DNA of 64,000 bases from DAOTXR01 sp034435375 (GCA_034435375.1 DAOTXR010000083.1:14268-78267), one strand, 5' to 3'; counted from the stretch's first letter, positions 42,039 to 51,376 are shown. Notes: generated by a model not told the origin, from the letters alone. A program made the numbers and translations.

Positions 42039-42163
42039 GAGCAGTTCTCCATCAGGTTAGCGGAGGAGTACCGCCGCCTATTGTAGCCGGGTGGCCGTAC
42101 ATTGCAATTCACGGTGTGCTACACTCGATTTTTGCCTTAATAGGCTGAGCCTAAGAATGGACA

Positions 42164-42586
42164 GTGAGTGACGCCATGAACCCATCGTGGGAGGAGATCG
42201 AGCACACCGCCGATTGGGCGCTGCGTGTGTGGGGCGAGGACCTGCGCGCTTTGTTCGAGAACGCTGCACATGGCATGGCCAGCCTGATTGACGGAGGTAT
42301 AGATCAGAGCCGTCGGATAGTCAGCCACACATTCAAACTACAAGCCCCTGATTGGGAAACGCTGCTTGTTGACTGGCTGACCGAGTTGCTGTATCTGGTT
42401 GAGGAAGAGGGGTTGGTCCTCACCTCCATTGCGGTGGAGTATGTGACGGGGTTCACATTAGAAGCTGAGGTCAAGGGAACACCCGGCGGCACTTTCTCCA
42501 AGCACATTAAGGCTGTGACCTACCATAACCTGGCGATCCGCCGCACCGATCACGGTTACGAGACAACGATTGTGTTCGATGTATAG
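42164..42586 (+). CDS. Archease, activator of RtcB
   Basis: 140 residues from a GTG, or 136 from the ATG at 42176; neither has a strong ribosome-binding site. A TAAGAAT hexamer ends 5 bases before the GTG, so the messenger may be leaderless. EEIEHTADWALRVWGED, the LLVDWLTELLYLVE helix and KAVTYHNLAI with the C-terminal Asp are archease hallmarks, including acidic metal-binding residues. Archease speeds guanylylation of the RNA ligase RtcB, encoded 20 bases downstream. Confidence 0.93.
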   Translation: MSDAMNPSWEEIEHTADWALRVWGEDLRALFENAAHGMASLIDGGIDQSRRIVSHTFKLQAPDWETLLVDWLTELLYLVEEEGLVLTSIAVEYVTGFTLEAEVKGTPGGTFSKHIKAVTYHNLAIRRTDHGYETTIVFDV

Positions 42587-42606
42587 GTTGAGGAGGGGAA
42601 GGTCAT

Positions 42607-44055
42607 ATGCGCAAACAGGACTTTAAGCGCGTCTCGGAATATATTTGGGAGGTTCCGGCTACCTTCCGGGACGATATGCGGGTCCCGGCTCGCTTGTATG
42701 CCAGTGAGCGGCTGATCGAGGCCGCCCTAAGCGACGAGTCGGTAGATCAGCTGGTCAATACGGCTACACTGCCGGGCATTGTGCGTTACGCCCTGGCTAT
42801 GCCGGATATTCACCAGGGCTACGGTTTTCCGATCGGCGGTGTAGTGGCCTCGCGTGTCAGCGATGGGATCATTTCACCCGGCGGAGTTGGATACGACATC
42901 AACTGTGGCGTCCGCGTCCTGGCTGGCCCGATGACCTACGACGAGATCAGCCCCCACCTCTCGGCCCTGGCTACATCGCTTTTCAAGAACTGCCCCAGCG
43001 GCGTGGGCAGCGGAGGCGGGATCAAGATCAATGCCCAGGAGTTCGAGAAACTGCTGCACGACGGTTCTGCCTGGGCGGTCAAGCATGGATACGCTGAGCC
43101 TCAGGATGTGGAACGAACTGAGGAGCAGGGATGTCTGCCTGCCGCCAATGCGGGCAAGGTCAGTCAGCGGGCGTGGGAGCGGGGGATCAGCCAGGTGGGA
43201 ACGCTGGGGGCAGGCAACCACTTCATCGAGGTAGACCTGATTGAGGAGGTCTTCGACGAGACGGCTGCCGGGGCGATGGGCCTCATCCAGGGCTGTATCG
43301 CGGTGCAGATTCACTGTGGCTCGCGCGGCTTTGGCCATCAGATTTGCACCGACTACGTGCGAGACTTCCAGAGCGTGATACACAAGTATGGCATCGATCT
43401 GCCCGACCGGCAGCTGATCTGCGTGCCGTTTGGGTCGCAAGATGGTCAGGATTACTTCGCTGCCATGTGCGCTGCCGCCAATTATGCTTTCGTCAACCGG
43501 CAGGTGTTGGCGTTTCATGTCCGTCGCAGCTTCGAGGAGGTGTTGGCAGGCAAGGTTCGCCACTGGCGCCTGCATCAGGTTTATGACATTGCCCACAACA
43601 TGGCCAAAGTTGAGAAGCATGAAGTTGATGGCAAGACTGTAGAGGTGCTTGTGCATCGCAAGGGAGCCACACGTGCCTTCGGCCCTGGCTTCGAGGGCCT
43701 GCCGCCGGAGTACCGCCCTATTGGCCAACCGGTGCTGGTGCCTGGTTCGATGGGCACAGCGAGCTGGGTCCTGGTCGGAACGCCGGGGAGCATGGCCGAG
43801 ACGTTTGGCAGCACGTGTCACGGTGCAGGCCGGACGATGAGCCGTCACCAGGCCAAAAGGAGTATCCGGGGGGATGCACTGCGCGCCGAGATGGAGAAGG
43901 ATGGGATCAACGTGCGGGCCGGCAGTCTGCCTGGCCTGGCAGAGGAGGCCCCCCAGGCGTACAAAGACGTTGACGAAGTGGTGCAGGTCGTCAGCGGAGC
44001 CGGGATTGCCCACAAGGTGGCGCGGCTGGTCCCAGTAGCCGTCATCAAGGGGTAA
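42607..44055 (+). CDS. rtcB: RNA-splicing ligase RtcB
   Basis: 482 residues with a strong GAGGAGGGGAAGG site. Metal and catalytic residues: GVGYDINCGVRVL (Asp, Cys), LGAGNHFIEV (His), IHCGSRGFGHQ (His) and STCHGAGRTMSR with the guanylylated His. It joins 2',3'-cyclic phosphate ends to 5'-OH ends using GTP and Mn, in tRNA splicing or RNA repair. Arranged as an operon with archease. Length and motifs are complete. Confidence 0.96.
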   Translation: MRKQDFKRVSEYIWEVPATFRDDMRVPARLYASERLIEAALSDESVDQLVNTATLPGIVRYALAMPDIHQGYGFPIGGVVASRVSDGIISPGGVGYDINCGVRVLAGPMTYDEISPHLSALATSLFKNCPSGVGSGGGIKINAQEFEKLLHDGSAWAVKHGYAEPQDVERTEEQGCLPAANAGKVSQRAWERGISQVGTLGAGNHFIEVDLIEEVFDETAAGAMGLIQGCIAVQIHCGSRGFGHQICTDYVRDFQSVIHKYGIDLPDRQLICVPFGSQDGQDYFAAMCAAANYAFVNRQVLAFHVRRSFEEVLAGKVRHWRLHQVYDIAHNMAKVEKHEVDGKTVEVLVHRKGATRAFGPGFEGLPPEYRPIGQPVLVPGSMGTASWVLVGTPGSMAETFGSTCHGAGRTMSRHQAKRSIRGDALRAEMEKDGINVRAGSLPGLAEEAPQAYKDVDEVVQVVSGAGIAHKVARLVPVAVIKG

Positions 44056-44067
44056 GGTGAGCGAAGG

Positions 44068-44108
44068 GGTGGGAGCGAGGTCGTGCCTTCTCCCACCTCA
44101 GGGTTTTG
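44068..44108 (+). terminator. Weak terminator hairpin after rtcB
   Basis: GGTGGGAG (44068-44075) pairs with CTCCCACC (44090-44097) around a 14-base loop, and a GGTTTTG stretch follows at about 44102-44108. It sits right behind the rtcB stop. Confidence 0.45.
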
Positions 44109-44251
44109 TCTCTGCAAGCAAATGCCTCATTCTTGTTGCTGCCTGTCTCATCCCCTGGCCGACTTGACTCCCGGCGTAACTTCTGCCATAACAACGTGCA
44201 CGCGAAATTGGGCAGCTTGGAACATTCTTTTTGGCAAGGAGAGCAAGGTGC

Positions 44252-46069
44252 ATGGCAACCCCTTATGATGGCAAAGTGTGTCTGTGGCACTGGGAGGGTG
44301 ACGCGGTTGGTGAGGCGACGATAGAGGCTCTGGTCACTTCGATCAAGCTGCAGGCTCCCACGGTGGATGCCATCTTCGTTAAGACGAGCGATGGCAATGA
44401 GTGGCAGGGCAATTTCGACACCAAGACCTCCATGCGCATTGGCGGCCCTTCAGACATTGCTCGCTGGGTGGGCATTCTGGCTAACGCTGGCCTGGAATTC
44501 CACGCCTGGTGCGTGGTGCGGGGCACCGACGTGAATGGCGAGGTCGCACGCATTGTTGAGGCGGCGCGGGTCCCAGGGGTTCGGTCGATGATCCTCGATG
44601 TGGAACCATACGAACAGTATTGGAAAGGCACCCGTGATGATGTGATCCGGCTGATGAGCGGCGTGCGGTCGGCGCTGGGCCGCGATTTTCACATCGGGCT
44701 GAGCGTCGATCCACGCAAGAACTGGTACAGCGCCATCTACCCAGATGCATGGCGTCCTTACGTGGACAGTCTGCACCCCCAGTGCTACTGGGGAACGATG
44801 GGGCGCACGCCTGAGAGCATCCTGACCGAAACTTACGTGACATGGGGGAACTACGGCGTGCCGATCTTCCCTGTTTTGCAGGGGTACTCAGTCTCCGCTG
44901 ACAGCATCCGGCAGGCCCAGGACCTCGCCCGCAGCGTGCGTGGCGCGACTGGTCTGTCATACTGGCGAATCGGCGTGATCGGCCCGATGGAGTACGCCGC
45001 CATCAACGACGAGAAGGTGGATACCGAGATCGGCCCCGACCAGGTATGGAGACGCTACGGCTGGGAGAAAATCGTTGCACCCTACGAAGCAGGTTATGCC
45101 GACGGCACGCAAACCGGCGAGTCGGTCAGCAGCGCGTTCACCGAGTTTACCAGTGTGCGCGGGCACCCCGTCAAGTACAAGAAGACACGCGCCGACCGCG
45201 ACATGGTGTGGGCCATCTGGCGGCCCAACTTGCCTGCGAGGGGCATCTATGAGGTTTCGGTGTTTGTGCCTGGTCAGCATGCCACCACCCATCAGGCTCG
45301 CTACCATATCCACGGCATCGCCGGTGTGGGCGGCGAGTTGCTTGTCCGGCTTGATCAGGCTAAGTACTTCGATCAGTGGGTGCCACTAGTGGTGTACGAG
45401 TTCGAGCAGACGCCAGAAGGCGCCCAGGTCAATCTGACCGATCTGACTGGCGAAACTGACAAGGAGATCGCTTTCACTGCCGTCCGTTGGCGTCAGGTGA
45501 TCGAGCAGGTGCAGCCGGACCAGCGTATGGGCTTCGATCCGCCTATCGGCACTGCTCAGGAGCGCATGGGCGACAAAGTGTGGCCCGGCACGTGGTTCGA
45601 TGCCACCGGCTACGCCACCTATTATACGGCGGTCGGTGCGGCCTACCACACCGGGGCCGACCTGAACAATAACAGCCCTGCCTTTGACTCGGACAAGTTG
45701 TCACCTGTCTATGCAGCCGGTGACGGCGTAGTGACCTTCGTCGGCGACGGTGGCGGCACGTGGGGTACCCTGGTCGTCATCCGGCACGATCCTCTACCGG
45801 ATGGCGCAGTGGTGTACAGCCGGTGCGGACACGTCACCAGCCCCATAGTGCGCGAGGGTGACCGCGTGGTGCGCGGCCAGCAGATCTGCAACGTGGGCAA
45901 TGCCAGCGGCAAGGTGCCCTATCATCTGCACTTCGACATAGTCAAGACCGACATCCTGGAGTCCAGGCCCAACCACTGGCCGGGCCTGAATCTGGACGAG
46001 GTCTACCGTCACTACCTCGATCCCAAGACGTTCATTGAGCAGCATCGCCCGCCCAGACGAGGAACGTGA
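44252..46069 (+). CDS. TIM-barrel glycosidase-like protein with C-terminal M23 peptidase domain
   Basis: 605 residues from the ATG at 44252 (AAGGTGC just before it). Residues about 1-260 look like a (beta/alpha)8 barrel of the kind seen in uncharacterised cell-wall or glycoside hydrolases: AIFVKTSDG, MILDVEPYEQYW, IGLSVDPRKNWYS, LHPQCYWGTMG and VPIFPVLQGYS. About 275-440 is a beta-rich domain resembling golvesin C-terminal-type sandwich modules. About 460-600 is an M23/LytM domain with HTGADLN (His 466, Asp 470) and YHLHFD (His 558, His 560), a full zinc set. No signal peptide is evident, which is odd for a wall enzyme. An uncommon pairing. Confidence 0.72.
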   Translation: MATPYDGKVCLWHWEGDAVGEATIEALVTSIKLQAPTVDAIFVKTSDGNEWQGNFDTKTSMRIGGPSDIARWVGILANAGLEFHAWCVVRGTDVNGEVARIVEAARVPGVRSMILDVEPYEQYWKGTRDDVIRLMSGVRSALGRDFHIGLSVDPRKNWYSAIYPDAWRPYVDSLHPQCYWGTMGRTPESILTETYVTWGNYGVPIFPVLQGYSVSADSIRQAQDLARSVRGATGLSYWRIGVIGPMEYAAINDEKVDTEIGPDQVWRRYGWEKIVAPYEAGYADGTQTGESVSSAFTEFTSVRGHPVKYKKTRADRDMVWAIWRPNLPARGIYEVSVFVPGQHATTHQARYHIHGIAGVGGELLVRLDQAKYFDQWVPLVVYEFEQTPEGAQVNLTDLTGETDKEIAFTAVRWRQVIEQVQPDQRMGFDPPIGTAQERMGDKVWPGTWFDATGYATYYTAVGAAYHTGADLNNNSPAFDSDKLSPVYAAGDGVVTFVGDGGGTWGTLVVIRHDPLPDGAVVYSRCGHVTSPIVREGDRVVRGQQICNVGNASGKVPYHLHFDIVKTDILESRPNHWPGLNLDEVYRHYLDPKTFIEQHRPPRRGT

Positions 46070-46106
46070 GTGTGTCTGCCTCGGCAGCATCGAATGGAAG
46101 AACAAA

Positions 46107-46137
46107 GCGCCCTGGGAGTGTGCCCAGGGCGCCCTTT
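46107..46137 (+). terminator. Intrinsic terminator after the M23 fusion gene
   Basis: GCGCCCTGGG (46107-46116) and CCCAGGGCGC (46123-46132) form a perfect 10-bp stem with a 6-base loop, followed by CCTTTT. Confidence 0.75.
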
Positions 46138-46157
46138 TGGTGAACCGTTGGACGTAG

Positions 46158-46748
46158 CTATGGACCTCCTTGCCCTCCACGCCCGCGTTTGCGCCTGGCC
46201 GCCGGATGGCTATCCTGCACATCTTCTTCACGGAAGGTATCAGCTACCCGTGTGAAGCTGGCTACCAGCCGGTTTGAGGAGATGGCCATCGCTTCCAGCA
46301 CGTCCGGTAGATATTCGATGATGTTCTCAAGCGATGCCAGCAACAGGAATTCGCTCCCCAGTGTAAACAGCAAAATGCTCTGCACCAGCGCAACCAGAAT
46401 GATGCCAAATCCCTGAGTGTTGCCGACGCGAAAGGCGACATCGGTTGTGATGTCAACCACCAGAGCAGAGCCGGCCAGCGCACCGAAGAGCCAGTTGCGT
46501 CGTTCCAGGGCCATGAAACCAAATGCGACCTGGACGAGCTGAGGCAGAGCGCCCACAAACCAGGCCTCGGCCTCCGACACACGCTGCGTTCCCAGCAGGG
46601 AGTAGCCATACACGCTGGTGATGTAGTCAGTCACGAACAGGAACACCGAGACGGCCAGCAGCGCCACAAACACCAGGAAAACGAGCAGCATGATGGCTGG
46701 CTTCTGTCGCCACGTGGCTCCTAATGGGATAACCAGTCTACGGGCCAT
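46158..46748 (-). CDS. Small membrane protein of unknown function
   Basis: 196 residues. Four hydrophobic segments (about 18-40, 65-85, 90-108 and 115-140) are followed by a cytoplasmic amphipathic stretch (LENIIEYLPDVLEAMA) and a basic Arg/Gly tail (AARRKRGRGGQGG). No family was recognised. It is convergent with the M23 fusion gene, sharing the terminator region. The 164 bases upstream show nothing specific. Confidence 0.6.
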   Translation of the reverse strand: MARRLVIPLGATWRQKPAIMLLVFLVFVALLAVSVFLFVTDYITSVYGYSLLGTQRVSEAEAWFVGALPQLVQVAFGFMALERRNWLFGALAGSALVVDITTDVAFRVGNTQGFGIILVALVQSILLFTLGSEFLLLASLENIIEYLPDVLEAMAISSNRLVASFTRVADTFREEDVQDSHPAARRKRGRGGQGGP

Positions 46749-46912
46749 GTGCGGTAACTCCCCATCCGAAACTTATTTGTCTTGTGCTGGCAGAACCCTA
46801 GTGCTGCCTGTCACCCGTGCTCACTATACACTATGCTGCCCGCACAGTAAAGCGCACAGGCCAGGAAACACGCTGATGCAAAAGGGAATCAAATCTGTGC
46901 AGGGGTCGGGTT

Positions 46913-47929
46913 CTACCGCTTGATCTTGCCCGGCAGGATATAGGGATATTCTCGTCGCAGGAGGCGCGTATGCAAGAAGCGGTCCAACCTGCGCATGGAC
47001 AGGTAAAGCGACCAGATCAGCCTGTCCTCCTGGTAATAGCTGTGGACTTCCCTCTCTGTAATGGGCGAAACATTCAGGCCGACGCCTTCGCCCGCAAAGA
47101 AAGCATTCGCGGCTTGCACAAAGCCAGGCACCAGATCGGGACGCTGTTCCTTGTATAGATTGGCGATGGCGTCCACGGCGACCAGATGGAAATCGTAGTA
47201 GCGGTTGACCACATCCTCAAGAAACAGCAGGCGCAACACCCACCGCAAAAAGGACGGCGCGCTGCGTAGAAACAACTCAGGATCGAGTTGTTCTTGTCCC
47301 TCGACGCGGAACAATGGCGTGCTGGTATCCATATACACCAGCGACACAGGGCTGCTCAACTCAGGAGTGTCAGGGGTAAACCCCTGAATGGACCAGTTGG
47401 AAATCTGCCCATCGAGGGCCACCGTCAGACGATTCTGCCGCTGATTGAAGTCCCATACCTTATGTAGCTCGCGAAGCAGCGCCTCGAACAGGCTGATAGC
47501 TCCCTGGTACGAGAGGATATGAAGCGCCCTATGGCCGATGGACTGTGATGGCTCCTGGCGCTGAATGATGTAAAAGACGGGCCTTCCTGTATCGCTGAGA
47601 AAGGCAGCATAGCCGTGCGACGCAACGTGGAGGCCGACTTCCTGTTCTAGCAGCCGATTGTATTCCAGGTAAACGCTGCAATACCGCACGATCTCCTCAG
47701 GTTTGTAGAAGATCGGCAGACGTTTGAATGCCAGGTCCTGCAGGCCGTCGGCTTCGATGGAGAACACGGTGCTGATCTCACCGTAGCCCAGGACGCGGGC
47801 CGGGATCGCGCTGCGTTCTGGATGGTGTGGGTCGAGACCATGCTCGAACTGCCGGAGCAGCTCAAGATCAATCTGAAAGCCGGGAGGGCTGTGCAGGCTT
47901 CCTTTGTTGATGTCGATGTGGTCGCTCAT
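46913..47929 (-). CDS. Uncharacterised protein with kinase-like segments
   Basis: 338 residues, no membrane segments. VLGYGEISTVFSIEADG followed by DLAFKRLPIF looks like a kinase glycine loop and ATP-binding Lys. QISNWSIQGF and, thirty residues later, LVYMDTSTPLF sit where the catalytic and metal-binding loops of aminoglycoside-kinase-like proteins would be, with the Asp in YMDTSTP as the metal ligand candidate. I recall similar proteins filed as DUF6206 but cannot verify this. It lies 24 bases downstream of the class III aminotransferase gene on the same strand, so the two may form a pathway on an amino or sugar-like substrate. Confidence 0.55.
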   Translation of the reverse strand: MSDHIDINKGSLHSPPGFQIDLELLRQFEHGLDPHHPERSAIPARVLGYGEISTVFSIEADGLQDLAFKRLPIFYKPEEIVRYCSVYLEYNRLLEQEVGLHVASHGYAAFLSDTGRPVFYIIQRQEPSQSIGHRALHILSYQGAISLFEALLRELHKVWDFNQRQNRLTVALDGQISNWSIQGFTPDTPELSSPVSLVYMDTSTPLFRVEGQEQLDPELFLRSAPSFLRWVLRLLFLEDVVNRYYDFHLVAVDAIANLYKEQRPDLVPGFVQAANAFFAGEGVGLNVSPITEREVHSYYQEDRLIWSLYLSMRRLDRFLHTRLLRREYPYILPGKIKR

Positions 47930-47953
47930 CGCATTCCTCTTGCACCGACTCCC

Positions 47954-49216
47954 CTATGCACTGGACCGTGGCCCGGCCATGGCTGCCAAGCTTTGGGTGA
48001 ATGCATCCAGCACCTCGTCCACTTCATCAGCGGTGATGATCAACGGTGGCATAACGATCATTGTTGAAGGGCGGTTGTTGGCATAGAGGGCCAACACGCC
48101 ATGCCGCGCCAGCAGCACAGTGAGCATCGGGCCGAGTTGCGCACTGCTCATCTCGACGCCGATCATCAAGCCTCGCCCACGCACATCGCTGACCAGCATT
48201 GGATACTGCGCCTGAAGCCTGCACAGGCCGTCCATCAGGCGGCTGCCCATATCGAGGACGTGCTTCAAGAAGCCAGGGGCGGTGATGATGTCGAGCATCG
48301 TCAGAGCTGCTACACACCCGATGTCGGCGCCGCCGAAGGTCGAGATATGGATGAAGGGATTCGTTCTGGCCAGCCAGGCATCAAGCTCGGGCCGGTAACA
48401 GGTGGCAGTGATAGGGTAGATGCCAGCGCTGAGGCCCTTGCCCAGCACCATGATATCTGGCACGACTTCCCACTCGTCAATAGCCCACAGACGACCTGTG
48501 CGGCCCAGCCCCGCCTGGACCTCGTCGGCAATGAGCAACGCACCCTGCTCATCACACAGGCTGCGGACAGCCGCCAGGTAGCCATCGGGCGGGATCAGGA
48601 TGCCAGCCGTGGCGGGGATCGTCTCGACAATGACGGCAGCGATCTGGCCATTCATCGCGGTGCGCAGGGCGTCCACATCACCAAAGGGAACCTGTACAAA
48701 GCCAGGAATCTGTGGGCCGAACGGATCGCGGTACGCCGGGTCGCCGGTGGCAAGCGCCAAGCCAGTGTGGCCGTGATACCCCCCCTTAACCGAGATCACG
48801 CCAGGTCGCCCAGTGAAACCACGTGCCAGCTTCAACGCAAAGTCGATGGCTTCCCCGCCACTGACGCCAAAGGTGGTGTAACGGATATCGCCAGGCGTCA
48901 GCTCGGCCAGACGGCAGGCCAATAGGGCGCGTGGCTCGCTCATCAGGACGTGGTCATTGATGTCGAGGGTGTCCAGTGCCTGTTTGACAGCTTCGACAAT
49001 GGCCGGTGGGCGATGCCCCAGGTTGAAGACGCCGCCGCTGGAGCGGCAGTTGATTAAGGGGCGGCCTCCTCCGCGTGGCCAGATGCGGACTCCTTCGCGC
49101 TTGCCGGGAACAACTGCCATCTCCATCTGGCGGTACATGGCTACTCTGCCGGATGAGACGTAGCGCTCAAACGCGGCAATGACCTGCTCATCGGTCAGCC
49201 TTTGAGTTGTGCTCAT
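47954..49216 (-). CDS. Class III PLP-dependent aminotransferase
   Basis: 420 residues. The fold-type I class III pattern is complete: SSGGVFNLGH, FGVSGGEAIDFALKLAR (phosphate cup), KGGYHGHTG, DEVQAGLGRTG, and VLGKGLSAGIYPI with the PLP Lys. Relatives include acetylornithine, 4-aminobutyrate and other omega-amino transferases; specificity is not readable. The N-terminus carries a roughly 30-residue helical extension. It is followed by the kinase-like gene and preceded by a hairpin that ends the psuK-psuG unit. Confidence 0.9.
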   Translation of the reverse strand: MSTTQRLTDEQVIAAFERYVSSGRVAMYRQMEMAVVPGKREGVRIWPRGGGRPLINCRSSGGVFNLGHRPPAIVEAVKQALDTLDINDHVLMSEPRALLACRLAELTPGDIRYTTFGVSGGEAIDFALKLARGFTGRPGVISVKGGYHGHTGLALATGDPAYRDPFGPQIPGFVQVPFGDVDALRTAMNGQIAAVIVETIPATAGILIPPDGYLAAVRSLCDEQGALLIADEVQAGLGRTGRLWAIDEWEVVPDIMVLGKGLSAGIYPITATCYRPELDAWLARTNPFIHISTFGGADIGCVAALTMLDIITAPGFLKHVLDMGSRLMDGLCRLQAQYPMLVSDVRGRGLMIGVEMSSAQLGPMLTVLLARHGVLALYANNRPSTMIVMPPLIITADEVDEVLDAFTQSLAAMAGPRSSA

Positions 49217-49317
49217 TGATCTATCTCTCTCCTGTCTGCGCTGGGTGAAGTGGATGACTCAAGCGTAGCCAAGAATGAAAAATGATCAACCTTGTGCGGA
49301 GGCGTGCAAGCAAGGAC

Positions 49318-49335
49318 CCGCGACGCAGGTCGCGG
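49318..49335 (-). terminator. Hairpin after psuG
   Basis: CCGCGAC (49318-49324) and GTCGCGG (49329-49335) form a 7-bp perfect stem with a tetraloop, 15 bases behind the psuG stop on the minus strand. The following sequence is moderately T-rich. Confidence 0.45.
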
Positions 49336-49349
49336 CTAAGCCGGCAGTG

Positions 49350-50273
49350 CTATTGTATGTCAAGCATTTCCATCAGCGCGGCAGCGATCTGCGCTGCGAC
49401 GCGTGCATTCTGCTCGAGCAGCGCCGCGTTGACCTCCAGGCTGCGTCCCTGGGTGTTCTCTCCGATGCGCGACAGCAGAAAAGGCGTCAGCGCTTTGCCA
49501 GTCACGCCTGCCAGTCTGGCGGCATCCAGCGCCTCAGCGATAGCTGCTTCCATTGTATCGTTGGGCAGGGCCAGGTTGGCAGGCGGAGGCACAACGATCA
49601 GGGTACCCCCTTCTAGCCCCAGGTTCCAGCGAGCCGCAATGATGGCGGCAGCTTCCTGGGGAGTCTCGAGGCGCACATCGACAGGCAGCCCACTGCTTGT
49701 AGCATAGAAGGCCGGGAAGGTGTCTGTCCGGTAGCCGAGGATGGGCACGCCTGCCGTCTCCAGGTATTCAAGTGTTCGGGGCAGATCGAGGATCGACTTG
49801 GCCCCTGCGCATACCACCGCCACCGAGGTCCCAGCTAGCTCCGGCAGGTCGGCGGATACGTCATCCGCATTGCCCCGATGCACTCCGCCGATGCCGCCTG
49901 TCGCCAGCAGTCTGATGCCGGCCAGATAAGCCGCAATCATCGTCCCTGAGACGGTTGTCGCGCCGTGCTCTTTGCATGCGATGACGATGCCATAGTCGCG
50001 ACGGGAGACCTTGCGAATGTTGTCGGCCAGCGCCAGCGTCACAAGTTGATCGTCGTTCAGACCGATAACGATCACACCAGAGATGATGCCAATCGTGGCG
50101 GGAACTGCACCCTCCGCGCGGATGGCAACTTCACAGCGGCGTGCGACCTCCAGGTTGAGAGGCCGGGGCAAGCCATGCGCTATGACAGTCGATTCGAGTG
50201 CGACCACTGGGCGGCCTTCGTCGAGGGCTTCTTCGACTTCGGGCGAGATAGAGAAGTAGTCATGAAGTGGCAT
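49350..50273 (-). CDS. psuG: Pseudouridine-5'-phosphate glycosidase
   Basis: 307 residues. ALESTVIAHGLPRPLNLE at the N-terminus, IACKEHGATTVSGTM with the family Lys and Thr, ATGGIGGVHRG and VCAGAKSILDLPRTLEYLET with the Schiff-base Lys are PsuG hallmarks. It splits pseudouridine 5'-phosphate to uracil and ribose 5-phosphate, using Mn. Encoded 18 bases after a PfkB kinase; together they degrade pseudouridine. Confidence 0.95.
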   Translation of the reverse strand: MPLHDYFSISPEVEEALDEGRPVVALESTVIAHGLPRPLNLEVARRCEVAIRAEGAVPATIGIISGVIVIGLNDDQLVTLALADNIRKVSRRDYGIVIACKEHGATTVSGTMIAAYLAGIRLLATGGIGGVHRGNADDVSADLPELAGTSVAVVCAGAKSILDLPRTLEYLETAGVPILGYRTDTFPAFYATSSGLPVDVRLETPQEAAAIIAARWNLGLEGGTLIVVPPPANLALPNDTMEAAIAEALDAARLAGVTGKALTPFLLSRIGENTQGRSLEVNAALLEQNARVAAQIAAALMEMLDIQ

Positions 50274-50291
50274 GGGATCGTCTTCTGGGAC

Positions 50292-51242
50292 TCAGATCAC
50301 CAGTTCGTTGTACAGCAGATCAACGCTCAGGTCCGGGCGCACCGTCTCGCGCGTGCGGAGCGTCAGTGTAGCAGCGGTGACGCCCAGCCGTACACACTCG
50401 TCAAGAGGGATGTCTTCGAGCAGGCCGAAGATTATGGCTGCCGTCATGGCGTCGCCTGCGCCAGTGGGATCGACGATCTGGGTCTGTACGGCAGGAATGT
50501 GGCCTGTAGTCTCCGCATCGGCGTAGACCACGCCAAACTCGCCCAGGGTGATAATGGCTATCTCAACACCCAGGGCTACCAGATGCGCCGCCGCTCTCTG
50601 GACAGCATCGCGGTTGTGTGGGTCGAACTCGTAGCCACACAATACGCTCGCCTCTTGAGCATTGGGCGAGATCATGTACAGGCTGGAAAGGTGTGGTTTC
50701 AGGCGCTCGGCCAGGGTGGTCGAGGTAGGATCGGCGCACAACCCTACGTCGTACTCCTCACATAGAGCAACCACCTTTTGAAGCGCTTCAGGTGTCAGGT
50801 TGGCGTCAATCACTACCATGCAGGCTTGCTCGAACAGCGGGCGGCACGAGTCAAGATATTGGGGGGTAATCGCATCAAGGACTGACATGTCGACCACAGC
50901 CGCAGTGAGTGCGCTGTTCTCGCCGAGCAATGCCATATAGGCACCGGTCCGTCGGTCTTTTACGACCAGCGCATGGCTGATGTCGATACCGCTACCGGCA
51001 GCGCTGCCCAAGACGCGCTCACCCGTCTCATCCTCGCCCACAGCCGTCAGAAGCACTGTTTCCACTTCCAAACGTGCCAGGTTCTCGGCAATATTGCGGG
51101 CAACGCCACCCAGACTGCTGCGAATTCGTCCTGCGACTGAGCTGCCACGGACAAGCGGCGCTTCTGGCTGCCCTTTGATGTCTAGGTTAGCCGCGCCGAT
51201 CACCAACACATGCTCACACTCGTTGCCGAAGTGCTCCCCCAT
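50292..51242 (-). CDS. psuK: PfkB-family carbohydrate kinase, probably pseudouridine kinase
   Basis: 316 residues. VLVIGAANLDIKG at the N-terminus, SLGGVARNIAENLARL (substrate region), and VDPTGAGDAMTAA with the catalytic Asp and anion hole are the PfkB signatures. Adjacency to psuG makes pseudouridine the likely substrate; ribokinase-like activity on other nucleosides is not excluded. Upstream 134 bases are non-coding. Confidence 0.87.
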   Translation of the reverse strand: MGEHFGNECEHVLVIGAANLDIKGQPEAPLVRGSSVAGRIRSSLGGVARNIAENLARLEVETVLLTAVGEDETGERVLGSAAGSGIDISHALVVKDRRTGAYMALLGENSALTAAVVDMSVLDAITPQYLDSCRPLFEQACMVVIDANLTPEALQKVVALCEEYDVGLCADPTSTTLAERLKPHLSSLYMISPNAQEASVLCGYEFDPHNRDAVQRAAAHLVALGVEIAIITLGEFGVVYADAETTGHIPAVQTQIVDPTGAGDAMTAAIIFGLLEDIPLDECVRLGVTAATLTLRTRETVRPDLSVDLLYNELVI

Positions 51243-51376
51243 GAGACCTCACCGGATGCAAAACTTGCTGCCGTCCCAAGGAATGGCCCCAGACGTGCGA
51301 TACGGCTATCAAGCCACCTTAAGCGTAACACACCCCAGGCAGAGTGACAACCACAAGGTGCCAGTGCCAGACGGGA

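Noticed and set aside
42039..42163. Purine riboswitch upstream of xpt
   Set aside because: Guanine-riboswitch core sequences and the three-way junction pattern could not be found in the minus-strand leader.
42874..44013. A long open frame (about 379 codons) on the strand opposite rtcB
   Set aside because: It lies fully inside the rtcB coding region, has no family motifs, and mirrors the codon structure of a highly conserved gene.
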